Of a DNA stretch of 64,000 nt, positions 8,479-19,643 are shown one piece after another. The notes below the pieces were generated by a model. The model saw nothing but the letters and a program-made list of their open reading frames with translations. It was not told where the DNA came from and ran no database searches. How positions within the stretch are numbered: position 1 is the stretch's first letter; every line of letters starts with the position of its first letter. The position numbers and the translations under genes are program-made. Origin of the DNA: Phytophthora colocasiae (lineage: Eukaryota > Oomycota > Peronosporomycetes > Peronosporales > Peronosporaceae); NCBI GenBank assembly GCA_018806915.1, contig JAGKQI010000100.1:2604001-2668000 (forward strand). Direction: 5' to 3'.

Positions 8479-9855
8479 CTATCCATACAGCGCGAACAAT
8501 GGCGCAGCAGTGTTACTCTCCCAACGGAGTAGAGCCATCGCGATCTGGTACTTCCAAATCGTGGCGTGCTTTCTGCTTCGGCCGTTGAGGAGATTGCCCC
8601 CAAATGTGACATCACAACCTCGCACGGGAGGTCTTTGAGGCCCAACAACTCCCTGTTCTGCATCCTCTTGGGGTGGGTCCGTGATCATAAGCCAGTAAAA
8701 CATTTCCATCCACTGCACATTCGGGTCGTCGTCGTCCTCGACGCACACCGCGGGGTTGTGCGATCTGAAACAGATGAGGTATCCATTCGGCAGTCGTATC
8801 CGGAACAGCAGGAAGACTGTGCGGAATATTGGTGCTGAGCTCCCTTCCTGTAGGTCTCGGCGGATCAACAGCGTGTTGTCATTGATTTTCTGTAGAATCT
8901 CGAGCTTCTGCACGGACGAATAGATGCCGTGATACAGTCCAAAGTCGCAGTACATTTCCCAGCTCTTGTGCACCAGCTCCTCCGTCCCAATGGTCTCAAT
9001 CCTCTTTGTAAAGTTAAACTGCACTCTTCCGTCCTGTGTGATCCGTTGGTGCTGCGTCCAACCCATCATCTTCTCCTCCTCTCCAGCCTCCACCTTCTGC
9101 ATCGTTTCGAAGAATGATGTTGCTTGCCGGTGCGAATCGATCATGATATCTCTAGCTTCTTCCACCGAGAGTTCCTGGAAGTGGACTGTGCCGATGGACG
9201 TTCTCGAGCCAAGTTGTCTCGGAATTGTAAAGTCTTCCTGAAGCCGTTGCATCTGCTCTCCCAGTGCGTCGTAGATGAGGATCTGGTCTTTGAGCTCCGA
9301 GCTTTCTCTGCGGAGTCCGCGCACCTCGTAGATCGAATGCACAAACTTTTTGAACAGAACATCGCGTAGACTGCGTTCGTCGAACTGCATCCAGTCGTGT
9401 TGGCGTCTGTAGGTCGTCAGCATATTGTTCAGCTCTGTTTCCAGCTCGTCATTTACCTGGCGTAGTCCTTTACGCTCGTTCTGTTTAACCAGTCATATAT
9501 AGGTTTATAAAAAGTTATCATGTCAATGACAGTATAGCATCCATGTCCTCACCTTCTTGCGTACGCGCGACTGGCGCACGATCTCGCATTGCTTGAGACG
9601 CTTGAGCTCCGCCTTGGCCATGCGGCACTTGGTATCTGACGGTAAGTGCGGTGAAATCTGCATAATGTGGCGCTCTACGTCGTCCAGCGTTACTCGCTGC
9701 TTTGCAGACGTCTGTCGGCGTCTCTGGTCCGCAGCAGTCGTCATCGTACTGGGTGAAGAAGACGGTGATGCCGGTGAGGAATCTGCAGTGGTAGCGCGTG
9801 CTACAGGCGCTCGCAGTGGCGGCGGCGGCACGAGCGGAGGCAAGCGAATCGGCAT
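8479..9855 (-). CDS. bZIP transcription factor with M96/START-like C-terminal domain, unit A (two exons)
   Basis: Exon 1 is 9855-9553, from ATG (MPIRLPPLVPPPP) to a basic region ending QSRVRKK. A 72-nt intron (9552-9481, GTGAGG...AAACAG) joins in phase 0 to exon 2, 9480-8479, which opens NERKGLRQVNDELETEL, continuing as a leucine zipper. The rest, including RRDLQEGSSAPIFRTVFLLFRI and DPNVQWMEMFYW, matches the architecture of the large oomycete bZIP/M96 mating-specific family with a START-like lipid-binding fold. About 434 residues and open throughout. In the basic region (QCEIVRQSR) the invariant Asn of canonical bZIPs is Gln. Likely a nuclear regulator; target unknown. Confidence 0.75.
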
Positions 9856-9906
9856 TACACAGGTTAACGACAGATGAAGCGACTCTGCATTACACAGGCT
9901 AACGAC

Positions 9907-9914
9907 TGACGTAA
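9907..9914. promoter_or_regulatory. CRE/ATF-like site TGACGTAA upstream of the bZIP gene
   Basis: TGACGTAA is a typical bZIP dimer site and lies 52 bp upstream of the bZIP ATG. It is kept in all units (34219-34226, 47865-47872, 57204-57211). Autoregulation is possible, but the altered basic region may bind something else. Confidence 0.35.
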
Positions 9915-10140
9915 TTTTCAGCGAGCGATGCCGTGGTGGTTGGTGAAAGAACGCCAACCACCGCAAAAATAAGCTCGTATCCAGTGCTTTATCGTGGTGG
10001 TGCGCTCGCTACAAGCACTCCGCCGCTGTGGCACAATTCAGATATGTTGGTAAAGATGCCTTCTAAACGTATGCCAAGTTACGCCTCTCCTTTCGCTGTA
10101 TTGAGCGCGCTAGACAGAGTGTGTGATGTTTACCCCAACC

Positions 10141-10240
10141 AACTCAGTGAGCTTAAATAAAATTAAGCCTTAATTAGTTTTACCAACTCAGTGAGCTTAA
10201 ATAAAATTGTCTTAATTTGAGCTTAAATAAAATTAAGCTT
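10141..10240. repeat. AT-rich triple direct repeat, unit A
   Basis: GAGCTTAAATAAAATT occurs three times, twice preceded by CCAACTCAGT, just upstream of the coiled-coil gene. Copies in other units: about 34451-34550, 48096-48190 (three bases lost) and 57435-57534. Confidence 0.8.
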
Positions 10241-10268
10241 ATTGGTACACTGTATTGAAGAGGCACAA

Positions 10269-11377
10269 ATGGACAGCGCCATCTACGACAAGCAGTTGGC
10301 CTGGAAGCTGCACGGACAGCGCAAGCTGGCGAGTAAATCACAGGAGCTGCGACTGCAGCAGGATAACGAGTGCACGTTTTCACCCAAGGTGATGCATCTT
10401 TTTAACCGGATTTTTTTTTTACTGAAGGTTCGGCTAAATGGAATTTCTATAGACGAATTCAAGGTCGTTGCGAGCAGAGGAGTTCGCTGCTGAAGAGGAA
10501 GAAGCACATGGAAATCGCTTTACTATGGCCACTGCTTCTGAGACGGAGGCGGCTCTGCTGCACCCAACTGAGTCGCAAAGAAAGCTCCATCCAGATGCAC
10601 CTGGCACGACAAGAACGTGCTCGGGGAACATGTAGTTGAAGCGCAGCAGAAGTACGAGCGACTGACTGCAATTCGGAAATTAAGGCTTGGGTGGCTACAG
10701 CTTTTAATACGGTTGTGATGCAGATTGGCAGGGTGCAACTGACCAAGGACTACAACAAGGTCACGACGGTCGAGCCTTTTACACTTAGTACGACGAATTG
10801 GGTGAGACAAAGTGGTTGGATCTGTAAACCCTTGCTGACTGTGAAAATATCTGCAGAAACCACGGCAAAGCACGATCGAATCGCCTACTCGACAGATTTC
10901 TGCAGTGGAACAAGTTAAGTTAAAGAAACCAGGAAAGTCTAAGGCAAAAGCACAGACTTCAAGGTCAAGTAAGTCTCCTCGATGCACGCATGCGGCTTGT
11001 GACGTTCACACGTCAAAGGAAGAGGAGGCTTGGGAAAGGTACGTTGAACTCTTCTTGATGCTTTTACCGACGTAATCAACTGACAACGATACAGTGAGCG
11101 AGCAACGCTGGTCTCAATCATCGATGCACAGCGTCGAGAACTTGCGCTTCGAGAGCAGGCACAACAAGAGGCTGTAAAGGGTGGCTGAGCTGATTCGCAA
11201 CTGCGACCCAAGCTTTCGAGGAGCGACTTGTAGCGCAAGGAGCAGTCTGCAGCCAAGGAACTGGAAGAGGTCAAACGGCTCCTAGCTAGTCAAGCTGCTG
11301 CTACGGATCTCATTCTCACGTCACTGGGCATCACACGACGACCAGGATCCAACAGCGGCAACTCGCGATACGACTGA
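10269..11377 (+). pseudogene. Multi-exon coiled-coil protein, unit A (frameshifted)
   Basis: Exon 1 (10269-10388) encodes MDSAIYDKQLAWKLHG... to ECTFSPK. A 64-nt intron (10389-10452, GTGATG...CTATAG) joins in phase to TNSRSLRAEEF, rebuilding the TF.PKTN pattern common in protist coiled-coil proteins. The middle is glutamate- and alanine-rich. Final exons include VKLKKPGKSKAK and, after a ~56-nt GTACGT intron, ERATLVSIIDAQRREL... ending SNSGNSRYD. One or two middle exons (about 10680-10860) cannot be placed with confidence. Unit A carries extra bases at ~10578 and ~10625 and more near 11180-11240, so it is broken. Function unknown; a structural or cytoskeletal role is only a guess. Confidence 0.55.
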
Positions 11378-11405
11378 GAAATATAGGAGTTCAGCACCGA
11401 GGCCC

Positions 11406-11442
11406 TGTTTGCGAACTACTTCAGACCTTGTTTGCGAACTAC
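11406..11442. repeat. Short duplication near the unit junction
   Basis: TGTTTGCGAACTAC occurs at 11406-11419 and 11429-11442 with similar flanks (TTCAGAC, GTCAGAT). It sits about 40 bp before the junction into the next channel copy, and recurs at every unit junction. Confidence 0.7.
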
Positions 11443-11479
11443 GTCAGATAACGGAGATCAACTAACGTGAACCGCAGGA

Positions 11480-14280
11480 ATTGTGGCATTTGGGGTTCGT
11501 AAATCCTCCAGTGGACCCTCTATCCAAAGAAATAGTGTGGTCGAACAGCTCCGGAAAGTGAACGAGATCTCGGCTGAGTTATTTCGGAGAGAATGGGTTA
11601 TTTACCAATGGCAAACGCAATGCTCACATCCAAGCACAAACCTCCTGTATTCTGTACAAATTATCTCGCGAATCTTTGGAGCTGGTGTTTGATCGCTATC
11701 CCGAGTGGAAAGAGAAGGTCATGCGGATCGTAAATATCCATCGAGAGCAGACGCGATTAGTGCAATTATCCCGTGAGGAGCAACAACGAGGAACGGATGC
11801 CTGCAACGGGGTTAATGCTTTCCAGAGCGGATATTCTGAATCAACGGGCTGAACGGATCAAGGAGGAGCTGCATCATGTGAGATTGAGGCATGGAGATGG
11901 CCACACGACGAATTTGGGGAAAATAGTGTTCAAATGGGTTAACCGGTTCATTCTCACACCACTGCATTGTCTGATAGAGGGAACAGAGGTCCAGAGCGCT
12001 TTCCACTTGGCCTGGTTGAGGTTCATGGTTGTTTGTATCCTTTACGTCTCTGTGTTGGCTCCGTATCAACTTGCAATGGACGATCTCGACCGCACTACCC
12101 CAATGGCGGTAGCGGTTAAATCCTTTGGGTTAATGTGCGAGTTGGTGTTTATCATCGACGTCTGGTTCTAGTTGGCACGTTCGGGAATCCCCGCTTCTAT
12201 GGAACTTTACGAACAAGATTTACGTTCTACCTACAAGAAGGAGAGAATGTTGTGGGGACATCATCGCTGCTATCCCGTTCTACCGGTTTCTATCCGATTT
12301 CCACTGTAGCCCTTGGTTCCGATTACTGCGCTGTCTAAAAATCTTCAACGTTGTGAGTTACTTGGATGAGCTCAATCGACGCAGCGTCACGTGCGAAATC
12401 ACCCGCTTCTGGTACATTTGTTTACTCTACTTGCTGTTAATCTACTGGGCTGCTTGTGCCTATTTAGCGGTGGCAAATGAAGTGGGTTTTGGTGAGGAAT
12501 GGGACGCTTGGCTTCCGTCTCAAGAGCTGGTGATCTCGAATCCAGAAGACCCTTCTCCTTCTCAACTTACACTTCGGTTCTTACGTGGTCTCTTCTTTGC
12601 AACTACAACATTTGTCAGAAAGCGAGGAATTTAGCACCGGAAACAGCTTCTCTCTATGCATTTCACATCGCCGTCTCGTTCGTGGGTCTGATTACCATGT
12701 CGTTCGTCTTGGGTGAATTAGCCAGTCTTTTCATCTCGTACATTGGTTTGGAGGTGGATTTCCGTAAGAACCACATCGCGATTGAGATTTATTTGGCTCG
12801 ATTACGTGTTAGTGAGAAGCTCAAAGCTCGAGCACATGCCTTTATGACTTCGTTATGGTCGTCCCATGCAGGGGTTAATTACGAAGAGATTTTGGGTGAA
12901 ATGCCGAAACCTATCCGAACTGCTTGTGTCATGCACGTGTCGAAAGAACCTGTAGACTGGTTTATCAAAAAAGTCATTGAACCCACGTGTTGGGAAGGTT
13001 TAGATGAACTGGAACGGTTTAGATATTCGTTAGTGGAACATCTGCACTTCGAAGGGTACCCATCTGATGAATGTATCGTAGTGGAGGGGAGTATCGCCCG
13101 TGCCATGTATTTCGTGCTTCGAGGACATCTTCAACTACACAGTCGCTCTCTTCTTGCTCTCACTCGACCGATTGGACTTCGACGTGGGGATTTCTTCGGA
13201 GAGAAGGGGTTATTAGGAAGTGCGATCAGTACGTACACTGTCCGAAGTGTTCGAGCTTGTGATCTTTTGGCTTTAAGTTCCGAAGCTTTGGTTGAAGTAC
13301 TACATAGTCATCCTTTCAGTAACTTGGCACTTCGGATCTGTGAAGCTGCCGTAAGAAAAAGCTGGTGGCTTGTTCGAAATTGGAGATGGAGAACTATTGG
13401 GGGGATGCATTGCTGGAAATAGTGGAGGATTTACGAAAAATCCATAAGCAGTCGGTCAATGTTCATTCTGCTAGTGCTGCTGCTCTTATGTCAATTCGAG
13501 CACTGGTTTCCAACCGATTAAAGACAACGGAAACTCCAATTGAAACACCAGTTACTTCTTTAAATGATATTGAAGAAGAAAAGGAAGACGAACCCTTCAC
13601 TTCCTGGATATCAAGCTGATGATCTACCCAATCAGGTGTTTGAGATGTTGGACGCGTTAAGAGAAGGTAAAGACTGCTACGTTGCTTTCTCGCCTCTACT
13701 ACAGATCGTAATGGCAAATGACCCACTTGACTGGAATGCGAGTTTCCGCCAAGTACCGACCGATTCATCAGATAATAGCCATGATAACCCCAGGAGAGGG
13801 CTTGAAAGGGGTGTTTGGCTCAGTAATCGGCGTCTTGAAGCGATTGCTAAGGCAAACGCAGCTAACAATAACAATGTTGAGACTTTGGTGACGAAATTGG
13901 AGCCAGAACAACAGGATATCGTCAGCCAAATTCACGTTGCAGCGTCGAATTTTGCTTCGAGACTTCGCAGTATGGACGCGGCAACAGATCAACCCGTCGA
14001 GGAACTGGTACCTAGTATTCACACAAAAGAAGCTGTCAACTTCAGCATGCACGAGACGAGTGGAAGCTGGAAGTCTCAAAATCCATTGAAATTTGAAGAC
14101 GACAATAAACCAGCACCTCCAGTACAGGTACTTCGCAACCGTAGCTCAGGTACGACGCAATCCCTACTCTTTGTCGTTGTTGGTTATCTTTCGTAATTCA
14201 CACATTTCTGCCATATTGTAGCAGATTCGTCAACCAAGTATGCACCAGTAGAGGACGATGACATTGAGTCGCTGGAGTGA
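11480..14280 (+). pseudogene. 5'-truncated channel copy, unit B
   Basis: Begins at the array breakpoint inside the second cNMP-binding domain and runs through module 3 to the final exon (stop at 14280). It lacks the first two modules and any evident promoter or start. Breaks include a lost GG at ~11575 (GCTGAGTTATTT), an extra C at ~11801, an in-frame TAG at 12169 from an inserted TA, an extra G at ~12255, and a 13-nt deletion at ~13349 that removes YDHL and shifts the frame; the last is shared with units C and E. Confidence 0.85.
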
Positions 14281-14577
14281 ATCCGAAAGTTGGGAAGATT
14301 TCAAAAAAATATCGGATTGGCTTACTACTCTCAGGCACAAGGAATACATTGAGCGACATATATTAACGTGGATACACATTAATGTCGCTCACTGTGCCCA
14401 CACAGACCACTTGCGCTGTTTGCTACATCTTGTAAGTCTGCACACATCTTTAAGAACAGTCGGGTATTATAATAGTACCGTAAGTGACACTTTGCCTAAT
14501 CTAGGACCGACCTTAAAAAGTGTGGACCACAACGTGTAATTTCTCGGTCGAAAAGCACTCAGTGAGAAAGAGCAGCG

Positions 14578-15459
14578 ATGGCGGACAAGCAAAAACCTCA
14601 CGAAGACGTCCTTACGCGACTCGTACGCGACTTGGAAACGAAGACGACTTTGTGCTACGTCAAGGACTATCCTGGAGTAGAGCTGAACCAGTTGAATCAT
14701 CACGTGAAGAAGCTAGGTCCACTGGTGAACCCCGTTTTTGGCGAGCAGCTGGCGTTCTTCATCGACGAAGGTCGCTTCATCCCTTTACGAATGGTCGTAT
14801 ATGGCAACGAGAAAGTGGCGGCCAAGATTACAGAGCTCCTTGGTCAGTGGTCAAAGTGGTCTAGAAAGGAGGCGGAGTGACAACCTCGCAAGGGGCGTTC
14901 ATTCTGGAGCAGCGTCCGGAAAGCCCGAAGTGAGGATGCCCGACGTGGCATACACCGCGACATGATGACAGAATTTGACTCGTGAACAGATATGGACGTA
15001 TCGTGGCGATCCCTTTGTTCCCACCTTTGTTGTTGAGATTGATAAGCTCTCTGGTCGAGGCTCTCAACGCAGCGCTCTTTGGATCGAAAGATGCGAAACG
15101 AATATTTCCAGCACGGCGTCCAGTTGGGTTGGCTGATCGACCCACGCCCAGACTTTCAGCGGATGTATGAGTACTATCTCGACAACAATGGAGACGTACA
15201 ATGCTATGACAACACTGCGTGGAGAGATCTTGACGGTGGCGACGTTCTTCCTGGTTTCAGGGTGCGCGCACCTGTGTTGGAAATGGTCTTGAACCAGGAT
15301 TCGGGTTCGTCGTCGGAAGATGAAGTTGATCTGGTGTGTCCCTATCCAAGATGCAACAAGCGATTCCGATCGCCTGGTGCATTGACTGCTCATGTTGAAT
15401 GGCACCGTGAGGAGAGATCTATCTCGAAGTACTTAGCCAAGCGTAAGAATCCAGCGTGA
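14578..15459 (+). pseudogene. Uma2 nuclease-zinc finger, unit B (frameshifted)
   Basis: Same gene as at 5224. One A is missing in TCTAGAAAGGAGGC (~14868), giving a TGA at 14878 after about 100 residues. Further single-base losses lie near 14918, 14954 and 14971, and an extra T near 15080. The zinc-finger end is intact in sequence. Differences from unit A include Val for Ala in VKDYP and Gly for Asp in FGEQ. Confidence 0.8.
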
Positions 15460-15824
15460 ACTCACTATCCATCCAGTGTAGCAACTACGCTTCGACAAGT
15501 TCCTATCTAACCATATCGCAGAACTCATAGCTTGAGATCTAAAAGATAGTTGGTGGCACCAATCAGGAATAAGAAATCATAAGAGAAGATAATACTATCT
15601 ATTGCTTTATAGTTTGACGGTCGAGCCCAACATCCAAAAATACGTAGAAGAAATTTGATTAACTAGATAGGTGGACAACTCTTTGGACTAACCTGCAACG
15701 ATCTCAAGCTAATTCAATAGCTGTAGATAGACTGTTCTACCTTGACTGATGGGCAACCTAAATTTGGGGCATTCGTTCCGAATGGAGATCAATCGGCAGT
15801 CAAAGCCTAACTGTTGGATCAGTA
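15359..15824. repeat. ~466 bp direct duplication, left copy, bordering the ABC block
   Basis: Runs from the zinc-finger codons of the Uma2 gene (AGCGATTCCG) to GGATCAGTA in the downstream spacer. A nearly identical copy lies at 30303-30770. Between them sits the 14.5 kb non-array block; removing the block and one copy restores a normal unit. Confidence 0.9.
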
Positions 15825-18800
15825 CCTTGAACAGGAACGACAAGCAGTAGGTAAACGGGCAGATAGCGAAACCAAACAGGATGAAGAGCAGGATCACGGC
15901 CGGGAACGTCGCGGATGTACAGCTTATTGCAGTCCTGACCGGTCATGGATGACACGTTGAAGCCGTAGATCAAGGCAAGCGCGCACACACACGGAACGAT
16001 GTACATAACCAGATCCCAAATGTAGTTGGACACCCAGAAGGCTGGCAACGACACACCGGAGACGAGCTGCTGGTGTTTCGAGTTGTGCTCCGCTTGCTTC
16101 TCCTTAACCAAGAACACAACCATAGAAGCCGGCAGGAATGTGAACGCGATGCAGATGAACATGCACGCCACAAACGCAACTGCCGATCCAGAGAAAGCTT
16201 TCGTGGCGGCAGTCACTGGAAGCGGGTAGTTATTGACCTTCAAGTTCATGATCGAGGCCTCTGAGCTGTTGGAGAAGAAGCGATATGCTGCCTGGTCCAT
16301 TAGCGCCTTGAAGATCGCCGATGAATGAGGTGCAGTCGTGTTGGTGAAGACGTTGTAGCCGAACAGGTTCTGCTCACTATCACCATATACCAAGAAAGCG
16401 CCGTACTGCCCTTCAACAAAGGTCGGCGTCATGTCCATATCCGCGGTTGTAAAGCTGCTGGCCCATTGAAACGCTGTAGCCCGTGTACCCGCTGGCGTTG
16501 ATGGCCGGGTCCGTATATGTTGTGTCAAATACCGTGGGGGAATCAGAGTCGTACGCCGGCGTCGAAATCGAGAGCACCTGGGCATTCGCTCCAGAGAAAT
16601 AGGTCGATTTCATCACCTCACCGCACCATTCTCCAGCATCCGAACCAGTCTGACAGAAGTACGGCGTCGGGGTTTCATTACCTGCGTACGCATCAGTCGT
16701 CAGCGCCATAGTTGGGTTGTCCGATGCAATTGCACTGCCCTTGAGGATTCCCAAGCCAGCAGCAATAAGCAAGACCGGTAGTAACGCGCTGTAGATGATG
16801 GTTTTCTTGTCACGTCGGGCGTACCGGAAGCGCTTGAGCAGCAGAGCGCGCAGGTGTGTGCTAAACATCGGCGTGGACGTGATGATCTCGTCGCACGGCT
16901 GATAGTCGCTGGATTCAGAGTTATTAGTCCGCACATTGTTACCTAAAGTGTGCTGGTGGTTCTCGTCACCCAGTTCAGCCACCTTGATAAACACCTCCTC
17001 CAACGTAGTCACTGACACTCCATACGACAACAGACCAAGACAAATCATTGGGTTTCGAGTTGCGCTTCTCCGTCAAACCGACCTCACGGATCTGCTTATC
17101 CGCCACGGAAAACAGTTCTTGGTCCGCGTACCCCTTGATCTGTCCGAAGAATAGCAAGTGTTCCTCGACTGAGAGATCCGGGAACAACACGTCATGCTGG
17201 AAACAGATGCCGAGCGACTGCCGTAGATCATCCATGTCCTCGTTCACAGACATACCTCTGTAAGTCGCGTTACCGCTGGAAGGTGCGGTCATTCCTGTGA
17301 GCATTGAGATCAACGTGGTCTTGCCGGCGCCATTGTGGCCTAGTAGACAAGTAATCTGGTCCTTGTACATGGTAAGGTTGAGCCCCTGGACAGCCACCTT
17401 TTCTCCACCGGGAATGTTGAAAACCTTGCGAAGTCGTTGCACCGTGAGTGCTTCGCCTTGACGTTCCTGTTCTCGAAGTTCAGCGTTTACTCGCTCGATA
17501 TTCGGGTTAACATCCAACGTAACGTTGTCCAGCAACGCGTCTTGCGTTTGAACGGTGACCGCGCGTTGACGGCGGCTTCTCCAGTACGACGGCGACACCG
17601 GGAAGTACCACCTGAGCGTCGTGCCGTATTCCTTCGGCATGATCTTGTCGAGGTACAGGCCAATGAGTGTGTACAGCACTGTGTCGAACGCGAACATCCA
17701 CAGCGCTGTACTGAAGCGGAAGTTGTTGCTCAGAGCGCTCACATTCGCAAACGTCACGCCGGCACCGGTCGTTTCTGCGTCAGCCAGAACCTGAACACCG
17801 AGCGAGAGACCCACCGGAGACAAAAGACATCCGATTGTCTTGGCACCCTCGGCCGTCCCGGTAGTGAACCCTTGGGACATTGAGTGCATGAAAAAGAAGA
17901 CGATCATGCCTACGAAAGACCCGACGCGAGCCCTGTTGAAGATGGTACTGATCAAGTACGCAAGAGCGAGGACGCTCATGCCGAAGAGCCAGAAGAAGAA
18001 GAACGTTAGGATCACCGATGTCTTTGGGAAGAGGCCGGCGAGACCCGCCACTGCTTGCACCACCGCTCCGACAAAGAGAATGGCAGTGTACGTCATGTAC
18101 CATGTGATAATAATGGTCTTCTCGGTGACGCCGAGATCTTCATGAATTCACGCAACCGGAGCTCCTTCTCTTGGATAAACACGACCAGGATACGGGATAT
18201 CGTGAACAGGTACGACAGCGCGAATATGACGGGGAACACGTTCGAGATGGTATCGTAAAACGATGAACTGTCAAAGCTGTTGACGGGGAACGGGGCCACA
18301 GTAGCACCCATGAACGGTTGAGGAGCTTGCCGCAGTGGTGTGAGCAGTAGCTCTTTCGTATCGTCCGCCATGTTGCTCAAAATACTGGAAAAGGATTTCT
18401 CTCCAGACACGAAGCCTGTGTTGAGGACTTCCTGGATGAAAGCGTCGTCGTTCAACGTGTCCAGCAGAATGTTGTCCAGGATGGACGACGCGAGAGCGGT
18501 GGTCTGCGATTGTTGACACACTCCACTAGTCGACTGGTTGGCTGGAGTTCCACTCCGGCATACACGACACAAAGCGAGTGACAAGCGTCTGTAGCGTCAT
18601 GAAGCCCGTCACTGTGTAGCGCGAGTAGTAATCGACATTGATGTCCGTCTGGAACGGGTCCGTGTCCAGCACGGAGCTGCTTGTTCCTGGGACCCGACCG
18701 ACTGAGTCACCATCAGTTGAATTGAGTCGCAACGAGTACTCAATGGATTCAAATGATCCAATCTTGTCTCCAAGCGGTACCGAGTCGAAGACGATGCCAG

Positions 18801-19541
18801 CGTAGATACGCGGGTTCTCGATTCCTTTGCCGTAGTCGTCACTCTTCACGTATTCCGTCAAAGCGTCGTTCGTATCGAAGAACATGACGCTCTGGCTGAA
18901 CGACGGGACTGTCAGCGACTCGCTCGAGTTCATCAGATCCACACGGGGGTACCACATTTCCATCACAGAAGCGAAGTAGTCGCGAGTGAAGGCGTTGTCT
19001 GGAGCAATAGCGATCTTGTACGGGGAAACTTTGTTCGCACATTCGGTCGGAACACGGTAAGGAGATGACGTGTCTGTCTCCATTAGTCCATTGACAATGA
19101 CTCCCGTCGCACACGTCGCCTGGTCAGCTGTTGACAACTCCTCGAGACGAATGGCGTCGTCCACCGACTGCACTCCGAGCTTCAGCAGTAGCCCGGTCAT
19201 GGAGGATTCATGTAGGGCGAACTTAGGTAGGTCGGCACTTACCCACTCGATGGTTTGGCCTGTTGGTTGGAAGAGGTTGTAGCTGGTTCCAAGTGCTGCG
19301 TCACCCGTGGACGACGAGGTGTCACTCCAACCGGACGGGACTGCGACGGTTGTTGTTGTGCTCTTGAGAATTCCCAGTAAGATGATGAACAGGATAGGCA
19401 CCATAACACCTCACAGGCGGTGGCTACTGGGTGACGACGCTTGATCAGCCAGTTCTTCCATAGCAAAGCGCGGATGAACGTCCAAGCCGTACGGCGTTCG
19501 GAGAGTTTAGCCACATTGGCTTTACCTTTGTCTGGTGCCAT
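15825..19541 (-). pseudogene. ABCA-family transporter, 3'-truncated, with half of NBD1 deleted
   Basis: Starts at ATG 19541 (MAPDKGKANVAKLSERRT, then LLWKNWLIKRR, typical of ABCA N-termini). A large exofacial loop holds TSSPYRVPTECANK and MEMWYPRVDL. TM segments follow (IFALSYLFTISRILVVF). NBD1 has Walker A GHNGAGKTTLISMLTG near 17325 and Q-loop LGICFQHDVLF, but after KPNDLS the signature, Walker B and H-loop are missing and the sequence jumps to [16 protein letters not shown] near 17040. The second TM half (RALLLKRFRYARRDKK, 16850) follows. The gene ends abruptly at 15825 where ABC sequence (CLSFLFK) meets the array, so the remaining TM helices and NBD2 are absent. Single-base frameshifts occur near 19400, 18540, 18130 and 16470. 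Not functional as read. Confidence 0.85.
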
Positions 19542-19621
19542 ATCGCAATGCGATTTGACTGCGTTAACGTCGGGAACAGTCGAAATGGTTGGTGTGTGGC
19601 TGCTTCAGTGTGGTGGTGCAG

Positions 19622-19643
19622 ATGTCAAATTGCGGAATGAGTA
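19622..19643 (-). promoter_or_regulatory. Oomycete initiator-type core promoter of the truncated ABCA gene
   Basis: On the minus strand the sequence is CTCATTCCGCAATTTGACA, matching the oomycete initiator plus flanking element (TCATTY..CAWTTT). It lies about 85 bp upstream of the ATG. The sister ABCA gene has the same motif at the same distance. Confidence 0.75.

Larger units (their letters stand above)
9856..10268. promoter_or_regulatory. Bidirectional intergenic region between bZIP and coiled-coil genes, unit A
   Basis: About 410 bp between divergent starts. It holds an imperfect duplication around GTCGTTA.CCTGTGTAATGC just before the bZIP ATG, a CRE-like TGACGTAA, and an AT-rich triple repeat. 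No clear oomycete initiator motif is visible. A 74-codon open stretch (SDMLVKMPSKRMPSYASPF in sister units) crosses it; I do not consider it a gene on this evidence. Confidence 0.45.
2104..11480 (+). repeat. Tandem array unit A (~9.35 kb)
   Basis: First unit of a head-to-tail array. Its left edge is inside the second cNMP-binding domain of the channel gene, at the sequence AATTGTGGCGTTTGGGGG; the same edge recurs near 11480, 35780, 49418 and 58769. The right edge is the 3' flank of the coiled-coil gene, ending GTGAACCGCAGG before the next AATTGTGG. The start of the Uma2 gene recurs at 5224, 14578, 38882, 52528 and 61866; the spacings equal one unit once the ABC block and the transposon are subtracted. 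Confidence 0.95.
11481..15824 (+). repeat. Tandem array unit B, left part
   Basis: Carries the truncated channel copy, the Uma2 gene and the start of the following spacer. Array similarity stops at 15824 (GGATCAGTA) and passes directly into ABC transporter sequence. The rest of this unit resumes at 30303, after the ABC block. Confidence 0.9.

Noticed and set aside
9557..9877. 106-codon plus-strand ORF opposite bZIP exon 1
   Set aside because: Low-complexity shadow of the proline/serine-rich bZIP N-terminus; the opposite strand has a basic region and a good intron.
9933..10160. Plus-strand ORF of 74 codons between the bZIP and coiled-coil genes
   Set aside because: Kept in several units, but its start overlaps the bZIP promoter, codon content is unremarkable, and unit A differs in length by an inserted AGTG. 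Not enough to call a gene.
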